Source of the DNA: Pectobacterium zantedeschiae
GTDB lineage: Bacteria > Pseudomonadota > Gammaproteobacteria > Enterobacterales > Enterobacteriaceae
NCBI RefSeq assembly: GCF_004137795.1
Contig: NZ_NWTM01000002.1
Span: 310,001 to 374,000 of the forward strand
Direction: 5' to 3'
DNA: 64,000 nt
This document shows positions 50,964 to 59,940 of this stretch, one piece after another (position 1 is the stretch's first letter; every line of letters begins with the position of its first letter). The position numbers and the translations under genes were made by a program. The notes under the pieces were generated by a model. It searched no databases and was not told the DNA's origin. It saw nothing but the letters and a program-made list of their open reading frames with translations.

Positions 50964-51701
50964 ATGAAAGACATCGCAGCATTCCAACCACAGAAACGTA
51001 CCAGCTTGCTCGAATCGGCAGTGCTAAAGCTGTTTACCCGCAAAGCGAAGGTCATGAATGTCGAGGATGTTGGCACAGCGTTCCGCATCATCACGCTCGG
51101 CGGCAATGCATTACGCGATATCAGATGGGCACCAGGCGACAAGATTCAAATGTTGCTAGGCGGGTGGGTGCAACGTACCTACACACCAATAGAGTGGGAT
51201 GTGGAATCTGGTTGCACACGTATCATGGTTCACCTGCACTCCGGCGGTCCGGGCGAGCAGTGGGCTCGCAATGTTCGCACGGGGGACGAGTGCGATATTT
51301 TTGGACCTCGAGCATCACTTGATGTCAGCCGAGCGAATGGCGAGACTATCGTTTTTGGAGACGAAACATCTATCGGATTAATCCGCGCCATCAGCGCTCA
51401 GCCTTCTGTTCGCTCGGTGCGCTCGCTGCTGGAAGTTACCTCTATTTCTGACTCGCGCGCGGCGCTTGCGAGTCTTGATCTTAGGGACGTAGAGCTATTC
51501 CAGCGTTTGGATAATGACTTACATCTTGAGGCAGTCCAACAGCGTTTGTTGTTACTTTCTGCCTCTGGAGGGACATCTATCCTGACAGGTAAAATGTCTT
51601 CAATCCAGCGTCTGCGCCGTGCGCTGAAAGCGTCAGGTGTTTCCTCTCGTAAAATTCTCACGAAACCGTACTGGGCACTAGGTAGAACTGGATTGGACTG
51701 A
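50964..51701 (+). CDS. Siderophore-interacting protein (FAD-binding ferric-siderophore reductase)
   Basis: 245-residue cytoplasmic flavoprotein of the SIP/ViuB family, which reduces Fe(III)-siderophores to release iron. The FAD-binding domain shows GDKIQMLLGG and the R-x-Y-T motif in VQRTYTPIEWD, followed by VHLHSGGPGEQWA; the NAD(P)-binding half has TIVFGDETSIG and the C-terminal KPYWALGRTG resembles the YWRRG end of the family. GGAG precedes the ATG. It is divergent from an AraC-family gene and 1.4 kb from the siderophore receptor, so both are likely parts of one iron-uptake function. Confidence 0.83.
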   Translation: MKDIAAFQPQKRTSLLESAVLKLFTRKAKVMNVEDVGTAFRIITLGGNALRDIRWAPGDKIQMLLGGWVQRTYTPIEWDVESGCTRIMVHLHSGGPGEQWARNVRTGDECDIFGPRASLDVSRANGETIVFGDETSIGLIRAISAQPSVRSVRSLLEVTSISDSRAALASLDLRDVELFQRLDNDLHLEAVQQRLLLLSASGGTSILTGKMSSIQRLRRALKASGVSSRKILTKPYWALGRTGLD

Positions 51702-52128
51702 ATACGTCAAGCTCGTGAGCGCAGGTAGAAAATAGGGGGAATATGGTGCTTCGTCATCGGTGATGGTTTGTTGCCGTGGTAGACGAACTTCACTTCTCTC
51801 GTGCTGCCGTTCACCTGTATATCGAACTGTCGCCATTGTTGAGTGTCATCAGGGAACTGAAGAAAGGCCTGGGAGCACAAGCTCTTTGTGCGAATCACGC
51901 GCAGTACACGCGGAAATCGTCGTTACCGAAAACGGCTGGGGCGACGGTGTGCGGCGGCGGAGTTTCGTGGGAGTTCAGCCGAGCAAATGGTCGGCATCGG
52001 TTGATACATGGAGGCAGCATTTTTTCTAATCAATGCCTTATGAGTAGCTCATCTGAAATATGATTGCATTACCGTATAAGGTGTCTCTTCGTGGAGTGAC
52101 GACATTTACACTGCTTTTTTCACCCGGT
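51702..52128. other. Gap with a possible gene remnant
   Basis: 427 bp between the SIP and arsR-type genes. On the minus strand 51707-51898 reads a 63-residue open frame with protein-like composition (FLQFPDDTQQWRQFDIQVNG, REVKFVYHGNK) and no start or ribosome site; the upstream part is in another frame. It may be the end of a decayed gene; no family is recognised. Nothing else is seen. Confidence 0.25.
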
Positions 52129-52446
52129 TCAGGGACAGAACATTGTTTTTAAGGTAGCGACGATCGTTTCTACCTTCTGATTTTCGATGCGGTAGTGCAG
52201 CGTTTGAGATTCGCGTCGATAGCTAATCAATCCTTCTTCACGCATTTTTGCCAGATGCTGTGAGAGGGCGGACTGGCTCAGCGGGATATGCTCAAGTAAA
52301 GCGCCCACCGACATTTCGCTGTGCTCAATGAGCAAGCAAAGCACCAGCAGCCTGTTTTCGTTGCCAATCGCGCGCAGTAATGCTGCGGCTTTTGCCACGC
52401 CGTCTTGCATGAATTCCCGATCAGAGTTGTTCAACGCCATGTTCAT
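52129..52446 (-). CDS. ArsR-family regulator, YgaV/BigR-like
   Basis: 105-residue winged-helix repressor. The recognition region LLEHIPLSQSALSQHLAKMR is typical ArsR, and the whole protein follows E. coli YgaV, including the LLVLC cysteine (C37) and the C-terminal CP (C104), the pair that in YgaV/BigR senses persulfide. The arsenic-type ELCVCDL metal site is absent. AGGA lies upstream of the ATG. No sulfur-transfer or efflux partner is adjacent, so its target is unknown; control of sulfide detoxification is an inference from the family. Confidence 0.82.
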   Translation of the reverse strand: MNMALNNSDREFMQDGVAKAAALLRAIGNENRLLVLCLLIEHSEMSVGALLEHIPLSQSALSQHLAKMREEGLISYRRESQTLHYRIENQKVETIVATLKTMFCP

Positions 52447-52717
52447 ACCATCCTGCGTGGCTGACTAATTTAGAGATGCCTAATGTATTGAGCTTACCAT
52501 ATCATTGATTGCTGGTGTGGGTATGTGGGGGCGTGCATCATGTAGAGGTCAACGGGCGCAAACCTGCGATAGTTCAGGCAATTAAGAATATGTTGCTTCT
52601 GGTGCAACGCGCTGTTTCCATTACGCTAGGTTAGCTTTCCGCCCACCTTGATGAGGGCTGGCGGTATTGCTCTCTTTGGCGCTTGTGGTTGTCCTTCTGC
52701 GAAGGAAATAGAGCAGG

Positions 52718-53224
52718 CTAGGGTTTTTGTTTGATGACGTTATTCGCGCCGCTAGACGAAAATCGCGGCTCTGTTCCGCCCCATGACAGGCGGTTACTGA
52801 TACCATTGAAGGAGACTACGGCAGGCCCATTAAAATCCAAATCGAGATGATGTTCCGTACCTGTCACATTCACCTTTACTGGCCTGTCATCGGCAATAAT
52901 GTGAGTGTGGATTGTGTTTTTATACGCGGCGACGATCAGGTCACCGGTTGACTGACCAGTCACGGCAATCTCGGAACCGGTCACGGTAAGCGATGTCGCG
53001 GTATCGAATGTGACATTGTGCTCGGAACCCATGATGGAGATAGCTGCGCATTTCCCTGTGAGTGCGATGTTATTACTGTTGCCTGAAATACGGACATCGT
53101 TGCCATTACAAGGAATATCGCGTGTTAAACCGGAACCTTCCAACTCGATAGGGGCGGCGTAGACAGAGGCGGTGAATGTCAGAAGTGTGGCAAAAACCAC
53201 GCGCAGATACCGTTTCATCTTCAT
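52718..53224 (-). CDS. Exported DUF3060-domain protein
   Basis: 168-residue secreted or periplasmic protein. A signal peptide MKMKRYLRVVFATLLTF...SVYA covers about 1-24. The mature part consists of repeated short beta-type motifs built on G-x-N/H-N-V (RISGNSNNIALTG, MGSEHNVTFDTA, VTGTEHHLDLDF), the pattern of DUF3060, likely a beta-helix. AGGA lies 8 nt upstream of the ATG at 53224; the frame is open for 23 more codons. The gap to the arsR-type gene (271 bp) has no other gene. Function unknown. Confidence 0.78.
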   Translation of the reverse strand: MKMKRYLRVVFATLLTFTASVYAAPIELEGSGLTRDIPCNGNDVRISGNSNNIALTGKCAAISIMGSEHNVTFDTATSLTVTGSEIAVTGQSTGDLIVAAYKNTIHTHIIADDRPVKVNVTGTEHHLDLDFNGPAVVSFNGISNRLSWGGTEPRFSSSGANNVIKQKP

Positions 53225-53517
53225 GGAGTCTTTCCTGTTATGAATGAAGTCATCCGGCACCGTTGCCGTGGGGTTCCTATCATCGGTTAACACTTATTTA
53301 GACTCTATTGCGAACATTCTGATTATCGCTGCGTCTTTAGACGGTGCTTAATCACGTTATGTTGTTAAAAAACCACATATTACGTGGTTAAACCAGCATA
53401 GTTAGTGTGCGCCGTCAGGGACATGCTATTCTCCTGATGTCGGCATTTTTTAGTGATAGTGACATTGGGCACATAGCACAGTTGAATAAAAATTAATGTT
53501 GCTATTATGTGAACGAA

Positions 53518-53546
53518 TTAACAATCGATTCAAATCCTGATATGCT
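53518..53546 (+). promoter_or_regulatory. Candidate sigma-70 promoter for acnB
   Basis: TTAACA (53518-53523) and TATGCT (53541-53546) with a 17-bp spacer match the hexamers at 5 and 4 of 6 positions, 121 nt upstream of the acnB GTG. The 443-bp gap to the DUF3060 gene otherwise shows a small inverted repeat AACCAC / GTGGTT near 53372. Confidence 0.5.
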
Positions 53547-53667
53547 GACGAGGCTGGACCGGACACTCTACTACCTTACATCCACACGCTGACACCCAGG
53601 CATGGACACCACGATTGGGAACAAGAGCGCCGGGCATAATGAAGACAATGAGAGCGAGGAGAACGTC

Positions 53668-56265
53668 GTGCTAGAAGAATACCGTAAGCACGTAGCTGAG
53701 CGGGCTGCGCAGGGGATTGTTCCTAAACCGTTAGATGCCACGCAGATGGCCGCGCTGGTTGAGTCACTCAAGAATCCCCAGGCAGGCGAAGAAGAGGCAT
53801 TGCTTGATCTGCTGATTAATCGCGTCCCTCCCGGTGTTGATGAAGCCGCCTATGTAAAGGCTGGTTTTTTGGCTGCCGTCGCAAAAGGCGAAGCCACTTC
53901 CCCCTTGGTTAGCCAGGAAAAAGCGATTGAGCTGCTGGGCACCATGCAAGGTGGTTATAACATTCATCCGCTAATTGATGCGTTAGACAATGAGAAGCTG
54001 GCACCTATTGCCGCCGAAGCGCTGTCCCATACGCTGCTGATGTTTGATAACTTCTATGATGTGGAAGAGAAGGCGAAAGCCGGTAATGCTCACGCCAAGA
54101 AAGTGATTCAATCCTGGGCCGATGCCGAGTGGTTCCTGTCCCGCCCTAAACTGGCGGAAAAAATTACCGTTACCGTCTTTAAAGTCACCGGTGAAACCAA
54201 CACCGATGACCTGTCTCCAGCACCTGATGCCTGGTCACGCCCTGATATTCCACTGCACGCGCTGGCGATGCTGAAAAACGCCCGTGAAGGCATTGATCCC
54301 GATCAGCCTGGTGCCGTTGGCCCGATCAAACAGATCGAAGAACTGAACAAAAAAGGCTTCCCGCTAGCTTACGTCGGTGATGTCGTCGGTACGGGATCGT
54401 CGCGTAAATCTGCGACCAACTCCGTGCTGTGGTTCATGGGTGAAGACATCCCTCATGTTCCGAACAAACGCGGTGGTGGTGTGGTGCTGGGCGGCAAGAT
54501 CGCCCCAATCTTCTTCAACACCATGGAAGATGCCGGTGCGTTGCCAATCGAAGTTGACGTTAACGATCTGAATATGGGTGATGTGATCGACATCTATCCG
54601 TATGAAGGTGAAGTACGTCGCCATGACACGAATGAAGTGCTGGCAACGTTTGCGCTGAAAACGGATGTCTTGCTGGACGAAGTCCGTGCGGGTGGCCGTA
54701 TTCCGTTGATCATCGGACGTGGGTTAACGTCTAAAGCGCGTGAGTCACTGGGCTTACCGCATAGCGATGTCTTCCGTATTTCCAAAGCGGTTGAAGCCAG
54801 CAAAAAAGGCTTCTCGCTGGCGCAGAAAATGGTTGGTCGCGCCTGTGGCGTCGCGGGTATCCGTCCTGACGAGTACTGCGAACCGAAAATGACCTCTGTG
54901 GGTTCACAGGATACCACCGGGCCGATGACCCGCGATGAGCTGAAAGATCTGGCTTGTCTCGGTTTCTCCGCCGATCTGGTGATGCAGTCGTTCTGTCACA
55001 CCGCAGCCTATCCGAAGCCAGTTGACGTGACCACGCACCATACGCTGCCTGATTTCATCATGAACCGTGGCGGCGTCTCGCTGCGTCCGGGCGATGGTGT
55101 TATCCACTCCTGGCTGAACCGTATGCTGCTGCCTGATACCGTTGGTACGGGCGGTGACTCCCACACCCGTTTCCCGATCGGTATCTCTTTCCCTGCGGGC
55201 TCTGGGCTGGTGGCGTTTGCTGCTGCCACGGGCGTAATGCCGCTGGACATGCCGGAATCCGTTCTGGTGCGCTTCAAAGGTAAAATGCAGCCGGGTATTA
55301 CCCTGCGCGATCTGGTTCACGCGATTCCTCTGTACGCGATCAAACAAGGTCTGCTGACCGTTGAGAAGAAAGGTAAGAAGAACATCTTCTCTGGTCGTAT
55401 TCTGGAGATCGAAGGTCTGCCGGATCTCAAAGTCGAACAGGCTTTTGAACTGACCGACGCCTCGGCGGAACGTTCTGCGGCGGGTTGTACCATTAAGCTG
55501 GATAAAGCGCCGATCATCGAGTATCTGAACTCTAACATCGTGCTGCTGAAGTGGATGATCTCTGAAGGCTACGGCGATCGTCGTACGCTGGAACGTCGTG
55601 TTCAGGGTATGGAAAAATGGCTGGCCGATCCGCAACTGCTGGAAGCGGATGCCGATGCCGAGTATGCGGCGGTGATCGACATCGATCTGGCCGACATCAA
55701 AGAGCCGATCCTGTGTGCGCCTAACGATCCAGACGATGCGCGCTGGCTGTCTGACGTGCAGGGCGAGAAGATTGATGAAGTCTTCATCGGTTCTTGTATG
55801 ACCAACATCGGGCACTTCCGTGCAGCGGGTAAACTGTTGGATAGTCACAAAGGCCAACTGCCGACCCGTCTGTGGGTTGCGCCGCCGACCAAAATGGACG
55901 CTGCACAGCTGACGGAAGAAGGCTACTACAGCGTGTTTGGTAAGAGCGGTGCGCGTGTCGAGATCCCTGGCTGCTCACTGTGCATGGGTAACCAGGCGCG
56001 CGTGGCGGATGGTGCAACGGTCGTTTCTACATCGACCCGTAACTTCCCGAACCGTTTGGGCACCGGTGCCAACGTCTATCTGGCGTCTGCTGAGCTGGCT
56101 GCGGTTGCCTCTCTGTTAGGCCGCTTACCAACGTCGGAAGAGTACCAGACCTATATGTCGCAGGTAGATAAAACCGCGCAGGACACCTATCGCTATCTGA
56201 ATTTTGACCAGCTAGGTCAATATACCGAGAAAGCTGATGGTGTGATCTTCCAGACGACTGTCTAA
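53668..56265 (+). CDS. acnB: Bifunctional aconitate hydratase 2 / 2-methylisocitrate dehydratase (GTG start)
   Basis: 4Fe-4S TCA-cycle enzyme converting citrate to isocitrate, also able to act on 2-methylisocitrate and to bind RNA as an apo-protein. The GTG at 53668 with GAGGAG 7 nt upstream gives 865 residues, the E. coli length, starting (M)[13 protein letters not shown]. The cluster cysteines lie in FIGSCMTN and in [10 protein letters not shown]. An ATG at 53602 would add 22 non-conserved residues. A strong terminator follows. Confidence 0.96.
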   Translation: MLEEYRKHVAERAAQGIVPKPLDATQMAALVESLKNPQAGEEEALLDLLINRVPPGVDEAAYVKAGFLAAVAKGEATSPLVSQEKAIELLGTMQGGYNIHPLIDALDNEKLAPIAAEALSHTLLMFDNFYDVEEKAKAGNAHAKKVIQSWADAEWFLSRPKLAEKITVTVFKVTGETNTDDLSPAPDAWSRPDIPLHALAMLKNAREGIDPDQPGAVGPIKQIEELNKKGFPLAYVGDVVGTGSSRKSATNSVLWFMGEDIPHVPNKRGGGVVLGGKIAPIFFNTMEDAGALPIEVDVNDLNMGDVIDIYPYEGEVRRHDTNEVLATFALKTDVLLDEVRAGGRIPLIIGRGLTSKARESLGLPHSDVFRISKAVEASKKGFSLAQKMVGRACGVAGIRPDEYCEPKMTSVGSQDTTGPMTRDELKDLACLGFSADLVMQSFCHTAAYPKPVDVTTHHTLPDFIMNRGGVSLRPGDGVIHSWLNRMLLPDTVGTGGDSHTRFPIGISFPAGSGLVAFAAATGVMPLDMPESVLVRFKGKMQPGITLRDLVHAIPLYAIKQGLLTVEKKGKKNIFSGRILEIEGLPDLKVEQAFELTDASAERSAAGCTIKLDKAPIIEYLNSNIVLLKWMISEGYGDRRTLERRVQGMEKWLADPQLLEADADAEYAAVIDIDLADIKEPILCAPNDPDDARWLSDVQGEKIDEVFIGSCMTNIGHFRAAGKLLDSHKGQLPTRLWVAPPTKMDAAQLTEEGYYSVFGKSGARVEIPGCSLCMGNQARVADGATVVSTSTRNFPNRLGTGANVYLASAELAAVASLLGRLPTSEEYQTYMSQVDKTAQDTYRYLNFDQLGQYTEKADGVIFQTTV

Positions 56266-56292
56266 CTCGCTATAGTTCGCACCCCTATACTG

Positions 56293-56319
56293 AAGGAGGC
56301 CATGTGCCTCCTTTTTTTT
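56293..56319 (+). terminator. Terminator of acnB
   Basis: 8-bp stem AAGGAGGC / GCCTCCTT with a 5-nt loop followed by a T run of at least six. Confidence 0.92.
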
Positions 56320-56454
56320 GCCTGCTCTATCCCCTCTTGTGCCTGACGGGCAGGTGTTGTGCATCTGCAACATCAAAGGTGAAGGTGCGTCACGACGGTA
56401 GGGTGTAGAGGCGACTAAACTGAATAGAAGAAACATCATAGTGAGGACGGCACC

Positions 56455-56814
56455 ATGGACTATGAATTTTTGCGGGATGTGACGGGTCAGGTCATCGTGC
56501 GTATGTCGATGGGACATGAGGCGATTGGGCACTGGTTCAATGAAGAAGTGAAAGGCCAGCTAACAATATTGACCGACGTTGAGGATGCGGCGCGTTCCGT
56601 TGCAGGTAGCGAGCGGCAGTGGCGACGCGTAGGCCATGAATACACGTTATTGTTGGATGAAGAAGAAGTGATGGTGCAGGCGAATCAACTGTCTTTCACC
56701 ACGGATGAACTGGAGGAGGGCATGAGCTATTACGATGAAGAGAGCCTGTCTCTATGCGGCCTGGATGATTTTCTGACGCTGGTGGAAAAGTATCGGGAGT
56801 TCATCCTGCATTAA
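56455..56814 (+). CDS. yacL: UPF0231 protein YacL
   Basis: 119-residue acidic protein of the UPF0231 family, of unknown function, always found after acnB in enterobacteria (E. coli YacL, 120 aa). It begins [20 protein letters not shown] and ends [15 protein letters not shown] lies upstream of the ATG. A bidirectional hairpin lies between it and the convergent aldolase gene. Confidence 0.92.
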   Translation: MDYEFLRDVTGQVIVRMSMGHEAIGHWFNEEVKGQLTILTDVEDAARSVAGSERQWRRVGHEYTLLLDEEEVMVQANQLSFTTDELEEGMSYYDEESLSLCGLDDFLTLVEKYREFILH

Positions 56815-56856
56815 TCGTGTTAGTGATTCAGGCGTGTTGGTGACCCCATTTTGTTG

Positions 56857-56887
56857 ATAACACCACCCGACGGGCGAGTGGTGTTTT
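56857..56887. terminator. Bidirectional terminator between yacL and the aldolase gene
   Basis: 8-bp stem AACACCAC / GTGGTGTT with an 11-nt loop. TTTT follows on the plus strand, so it serves yacL best; the minus strand has a weaker tract. Confidence 0.6.
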
Positions 56888-56894
56888 CCATCAC

Positions 56895-57560
56895 TTAGCC
56901 AATATCGGCATGACCAAAGCGTGCCTGCCAGTCACGATCGAACCGGTTAAGCGCATCGTCAACCGCAGGGTCTTGCAAGAATAGCTCAGCTACAGCAGGG
57001 TCAACGGTAATCGCCCGACACCCCGCTAGCAGGCAGTCCAATACCTGACGCGGCGTGCGAAAGCTGGCTGCCAGCACCTGAGTCTGCGGGCTGTGCAGGT
57101 TGATCAAAGTTTGCAGCTCTTTCACTAGCGCAATCCCATCACCACCCTGTGCGTCAATGCGGTTGACATAGGGCGCGATATAGCGAGCGCCTGCCAGCGC
57201 AGCATAAAACCCTTGCCCAGCACCGTACACCGCGGTGCCAAGCGTGGGAATATCCAGAGTCGTCAACTGCCTGATAGCACTTAAGCCTGCATGAGTCACT
57301 GGCACTTTGACGACCAGAGAAGGAATCACCTCTCTGAGCTTCAGTGCCTCTTCCACCATCACGTCAGGATCGCGTGACATCACCTGAGCAAACAACTGTC
57401 CTTCTGCACCGAGAACGGCCTGCATATCTCGGAGCACGCTGTAAATATCTGCTTTTCCGCGTGCGACAATGCTTGGGTTGGTGGTTACCCCTTTTATCGG
57501 TAACACGCCAGCGAGTCGTTCCACTGCGGCTACATCAGCCGTATCTAAATAGAATTCCAT
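56895..57560 (-). CDS. fsa: Fructose-6-phosphate aldolase / transaldolase-like protein
   Basis: 221-residue class I aldolase of the FSA/TalC group, cleaving fructose 6-phosphate or a related sugar phosphate to dihydroxyacetone and glyceraldehyde 3-phosphate. The Schiff-base lysine is K85 in [15 protein letters not shown] near 24 and [13 protein letters not shown] near 131 are family motifs. Tandem ATGs occur at 57563 and 57560; the second matches MELYLDT of E. coli FsaA and has better spacing to GGGGG. It is the last gene of a PTS operon, so its substrate is probably derived from the imported sugar. Confidence 0.88.
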   Translation of the reverse strand: MEFYLDTADVAAVERLAGVLPIKGVTTNPSIVARGKADIYSVLRDMQAVLGAEGQLFAQVMSRDPDVMVEEALKLREVIPSLVVKVPVTHAGLSAIRQLTTLDIPTLGTAVYGAGQGFYAALAGARYIAPYVNRIDAQGGDGIALVKELQTLINLHSPQTQVLAASFRTPRQVLDCLLAGCRAITVDPAVAELFLQDPAVDDALNRFDRDWQARFGHADIG

Positions 57561-57612
57561 CATTTCCCCCGTACTGAAATCGGTATTTCGGATGACATCA
57601 ATACTGTGGCGC

Positions 57613-58872
57613 TTAGCGCACAATAATACCCAACAAAATACCTACCGCGCCGAAATCGGAATCACTGAACGTAGTGTTTGCCAGTCCGATACTGCCCAAT
57701 ACCGGCAACAGGAAAACAGGCAGGAAGGTAATCAGCAGCCCGTTGGTAAAGGAACCTAAAATCGCGCCGCGACGTCCACCGGTGGCGTTACCGAACACGC
57801 CAGCCGCTGCACCGACGAAGAAGTGCGGCACCACGCCAGGAATGATCACCGTCATACCCAGCAGGTAGAGCAGCACCATGCCAATCACCCCAGCCGCAAA
57901 GCTGCTCAGGAAGCCGACCAGAACGGCATTCGGTGCATAGGGGAAGACGACAGGGCAATCCAATGCAGGCTTCGCATTGGGAACTAATTTGTCCGAAATA
58001 CCTTTAAACGCGGGCACGATTTCTGCAATCACCATACGTACACCTTGCAGCACGATATACACGCCAGCCGCAAAGGTAATGGATTGAATCAGCGAGAACA
58101 TAAACCAGTTTTTCCCACCGGCATTCATCGTTTTGACCGCTTCAGGGCCAGCGAACAGGCAGGTGAAAATGAAGATGAAAAACATGGTAAAGGCGATGGC
58201 GACTGGCGTATCACGTAGGAACAGCAGGCTCTTCGGTACTTCCATGTCCTCCGTCGATTTCTCTTTATTACCAAACTTGCTGCCGATAAACGCCGACAGC
58301 AACTGTGATATTGCAGAGAAGTGACCAAAGGCAACGTCATCTGACCCCGTTACTTTCTTCATATATGGGTGAATAATGGCAGGGAACAGCACCATCGATA
58401 CCCCAACCACCAGCGACCCAACGGTAATCAGCAGCACGCCTTTCATGCCTGCTGTCGCCAGAATCACAGCAACCATCATCGACATAAACAGCGTGTGGTG
58501 GCCGGTCAGGAAAATGTATTTCCACGGCGTAAAGCGTGCGATCGCGATATTAATGACCATCGCAAAGAACATGATCATCGCCATCTCGGTGCCGAAGTTT
58601 TTCTGAGCGACCGCGACAATGGCCTCATTATTCGGCACGACACCAGCGATACCAAACGCATGGTGGAAAATCACGGCGAAATCCCCCAGCGAGGACACGA
58701 TCAGGCTTGCGCCTGCGCCGAGAATCAGGAAACCCATTACGGTTTTCACGGTGCCTTTGATGCATTCTGTCGCAGGTTTTTTCTGGGCAACCAGACCGAT
58801 AAGCGCAATCAAACCGACCAGTATTGACGGTTCAGACAACACGTCACTCATTAAAAAACGGAAGAATTCCAT
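57613..58872 (-). CDS. PTS IIC component, ascorbate/UlaA-like
   Basis: 419-residue polytopic permease of the UlaA/SgcC class of the phosphotransferase system. Shared motifs with UlaA are [18 protein letters not shown] near 38, [28 protein letters not shown] near 275 and [17 protein letters not shown] near 307. AGGAG lies 7 nt upstream. It is shorter at the C-terminus than E. coli UlaA (465). The presence of an aldolase rather than ulaG/D/E/F genes suggests a substrate other than ascorbate. Confidence 0.85.
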   Translation of the reverse strand: MEFFRFLMSDVLSEPSILVGLIALIGLVAQKKPATECIKGTVKTVMGFLILGAGASLIVSSLGDFAVIFHHAFGIAGVVPNNEAIVAVAQKNFGTEMAMIMFFAMVINIAIARFTPWKYIFLTGHHTLFMSMMVAVILATAGMKGVLLITVGSLVVGVSMVLFPAIIHPYMKKVTGSDDVAFGHFSAISQLLSAFIGSKFGNKEKSTEDMEVPKSLLFLRDTPVAIAFTMFFIFIFTCLFAGPEAVKTMNAGGKNWFMFSLIQSITFAAGVYIVLQGVRMVIAEIVPAFKGISDKLVPNAKPALDCPVVFPYAPNAVLVGFLSSFAAGVIGMVLLYLLGMTVIIPGVVPHFFVGAAAGVFGNATGGRRGAILGSFTNGLLITFLPVFLLPVLGSIGLANTTFSDSDFGAVGILLGIIVR

Positions 58873-58887
58873 TTTTTTCTCTCCTGC

Positions 58888-59175
58888 TTACAACGCGCCA
58901 AGTTCTGTCAGAGCAACTGACAGACGTTCTTTCATCGCCACTTTGTCGATCATGTTATTCAGGGACACAATTTTCCCTCCTACCGCCTGCGCGACGAGCT
59001 GATCGGCAATGTCTTTGGTTCCGACAAAAATATCGCTGTCCGTTCCTTTCGCCGACCCTAAGTCAACGTGATCGACATCAGCCACTACGCCGAGCTCTTT
59101 AACGATGTTTTTAATGCTCATTTCCATCATCAGGCTGGTACCAAGACCGTTACCGCATACGACTGTAATTTTCAT
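58888..59175 (-). CDS. PTS IIB component, ascorbate type
   Basis: 95-residue cytoplasmic IIB with the phosphorylated cysteine C7 in MKITVVCGNGLGTSLMME. It takes phosphate from the IIA and passes it to the sugar bound by IIC. AGAGGA lies 8 nt upstream. It is located between the IIA and IIC genes, with 22 and 15 nt gaps. Confidence 0.88.
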   Translation of the reverse strand: MKITVVCGNGLGTSLMMEMSIKNIVKELGVVADVDHVDLGSAKGTDSDIFVGTKDIADQLVAQAVGGKIVSLNNMIDKVAMKERLSVALTELGAL

Positions 59176-59197
59176 AATCTGTGTCCTCTGGTGGCGA

Positions 59198-59641
59198 TTA
59201 ATAACGAGAAATAACGGAAAGCACCTGTTCTATCTCTGTCGCGTTAATTAACGCGGTGACGTCATCAGGCGTGTCGAACAACTGAGCAAGCTGTGAAATA
59301 ATATCGATATGGCTATTGCTGTCCGTGGCGGCCAGAACAATCAGCAAATGCACGGGGTCGTTACCGTCAGAATGGAAAACCACGCCGTCACGAATCAGCG
59401 TCAGGCTGACGCTGAGTTTATTCACGCCGTCTTCCGGGCGGGCGTGCGGCATGGCAATCCCTGGGCCGACAACATAGTAAGGGCCGATGGCCTCATGAGA
59501 GCGGTAGATCGCCCCAATGTAGGTAGGTTCAATCGAACCATTATCTAATAATGGCTTACAAGACAAAGCGATAGCATGACGCCAGTCGTCGCAGGAAGGT
59601 AAGATTTGAACAACGTTTGGTGTTAGTAAAGTGTTAAGCAT
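59198..59641 (-). CDS. PTS IIA component, mannitol/fructose-type fold
   Basis: 147-residue IIA protein with the phosphorylation histidine H66 in GIAMPHARPEDG, as in UlaC and MtlA-type IIA domains. The ATG at 59641 is supported by GAGGTGG just upstream; the frame is open for 66 more codons through the regulatory gap. First gene of the IIA-IIB-IIC-aldolase operon, 75 nt from a palindromic operator candidate. Confidence 0.85.
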   Translation of the reverse strand: MLNTLLTPNVVQILPSCDDWRHAIALSCKPLLDNGSIEPTYIGAIYRSHEAIGPYYVVGPGIAMPHARPEDGVNKLSVSLTLIRDGVVFHSDGNDPVHLLIVLAATDSNSHIDIISQLAQLFDTPDDVTALINATEIEQVLSVISRY

Positions 59642-59715
59642 TAGCGCCACCTCTGTATCATTCTGAACGCAGGATAGTGTGCCAACGTCGAAAATAATGT
59701 GATTTATATCTAAAA

Positions 59716-59729
59716 AGATAGCGCTAACT
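59716..59729. promoter_or_regulatory. Candidate LacI-family operator
   Basis: AGATAGCGCTAACT is a near-perfect palindrome (12 of 14 positions symmetric) with the central CG typical of LacI-family sites. It lies between the PTS operon and its divergent regulator. The rest of the gap (59642-59940) shows no gene. Confidence 0.45.
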
Positions 59730-59940
59730 GATATGCGTATCATTAACTGTGACTGGCTTAGCACAAGCGGGGCTAAGACGTGTTCCCCGCGTGCAGACAG
59801 AGGCACACTGTGATGGTTCTGCATGCGTGATGCCGTCACGAGAACATTGTGGTGCTTGTATATGGACAGAAGATTGTGAATTAACCGGTTTTTATCGCGG
59901 CTGTGCGCTGAGAAAAATGACGAATGGAGAGGAAGTGAGC

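Noticed and set aside
50590-50964. 124-codon plus-strand frame across the AraC-SIP gap
   Set aside because: Its first part is antisense to the AraC coding region and it ends at the SIP start; no ribosome site.
51776-52063. 95-codon plus-strand frame
   Set aside because: No ribosome site, low-complexity composition, and it overlaps the minus-strand frame with better protein-like sequence.
53602-53667. ATG start of acnB 22 codons upstream
   Set aside because: GTG 53668 has GAGGAG at ideal spacing and gives the exact family length and N-terminus.
59749-59940. Sixty-four-codon Cys-containing extension of the LacI-type regulator
   Set aside because: It runs through the promoter gap, has no family similarity, and GAGAGGAAG precedes ATG 59941.
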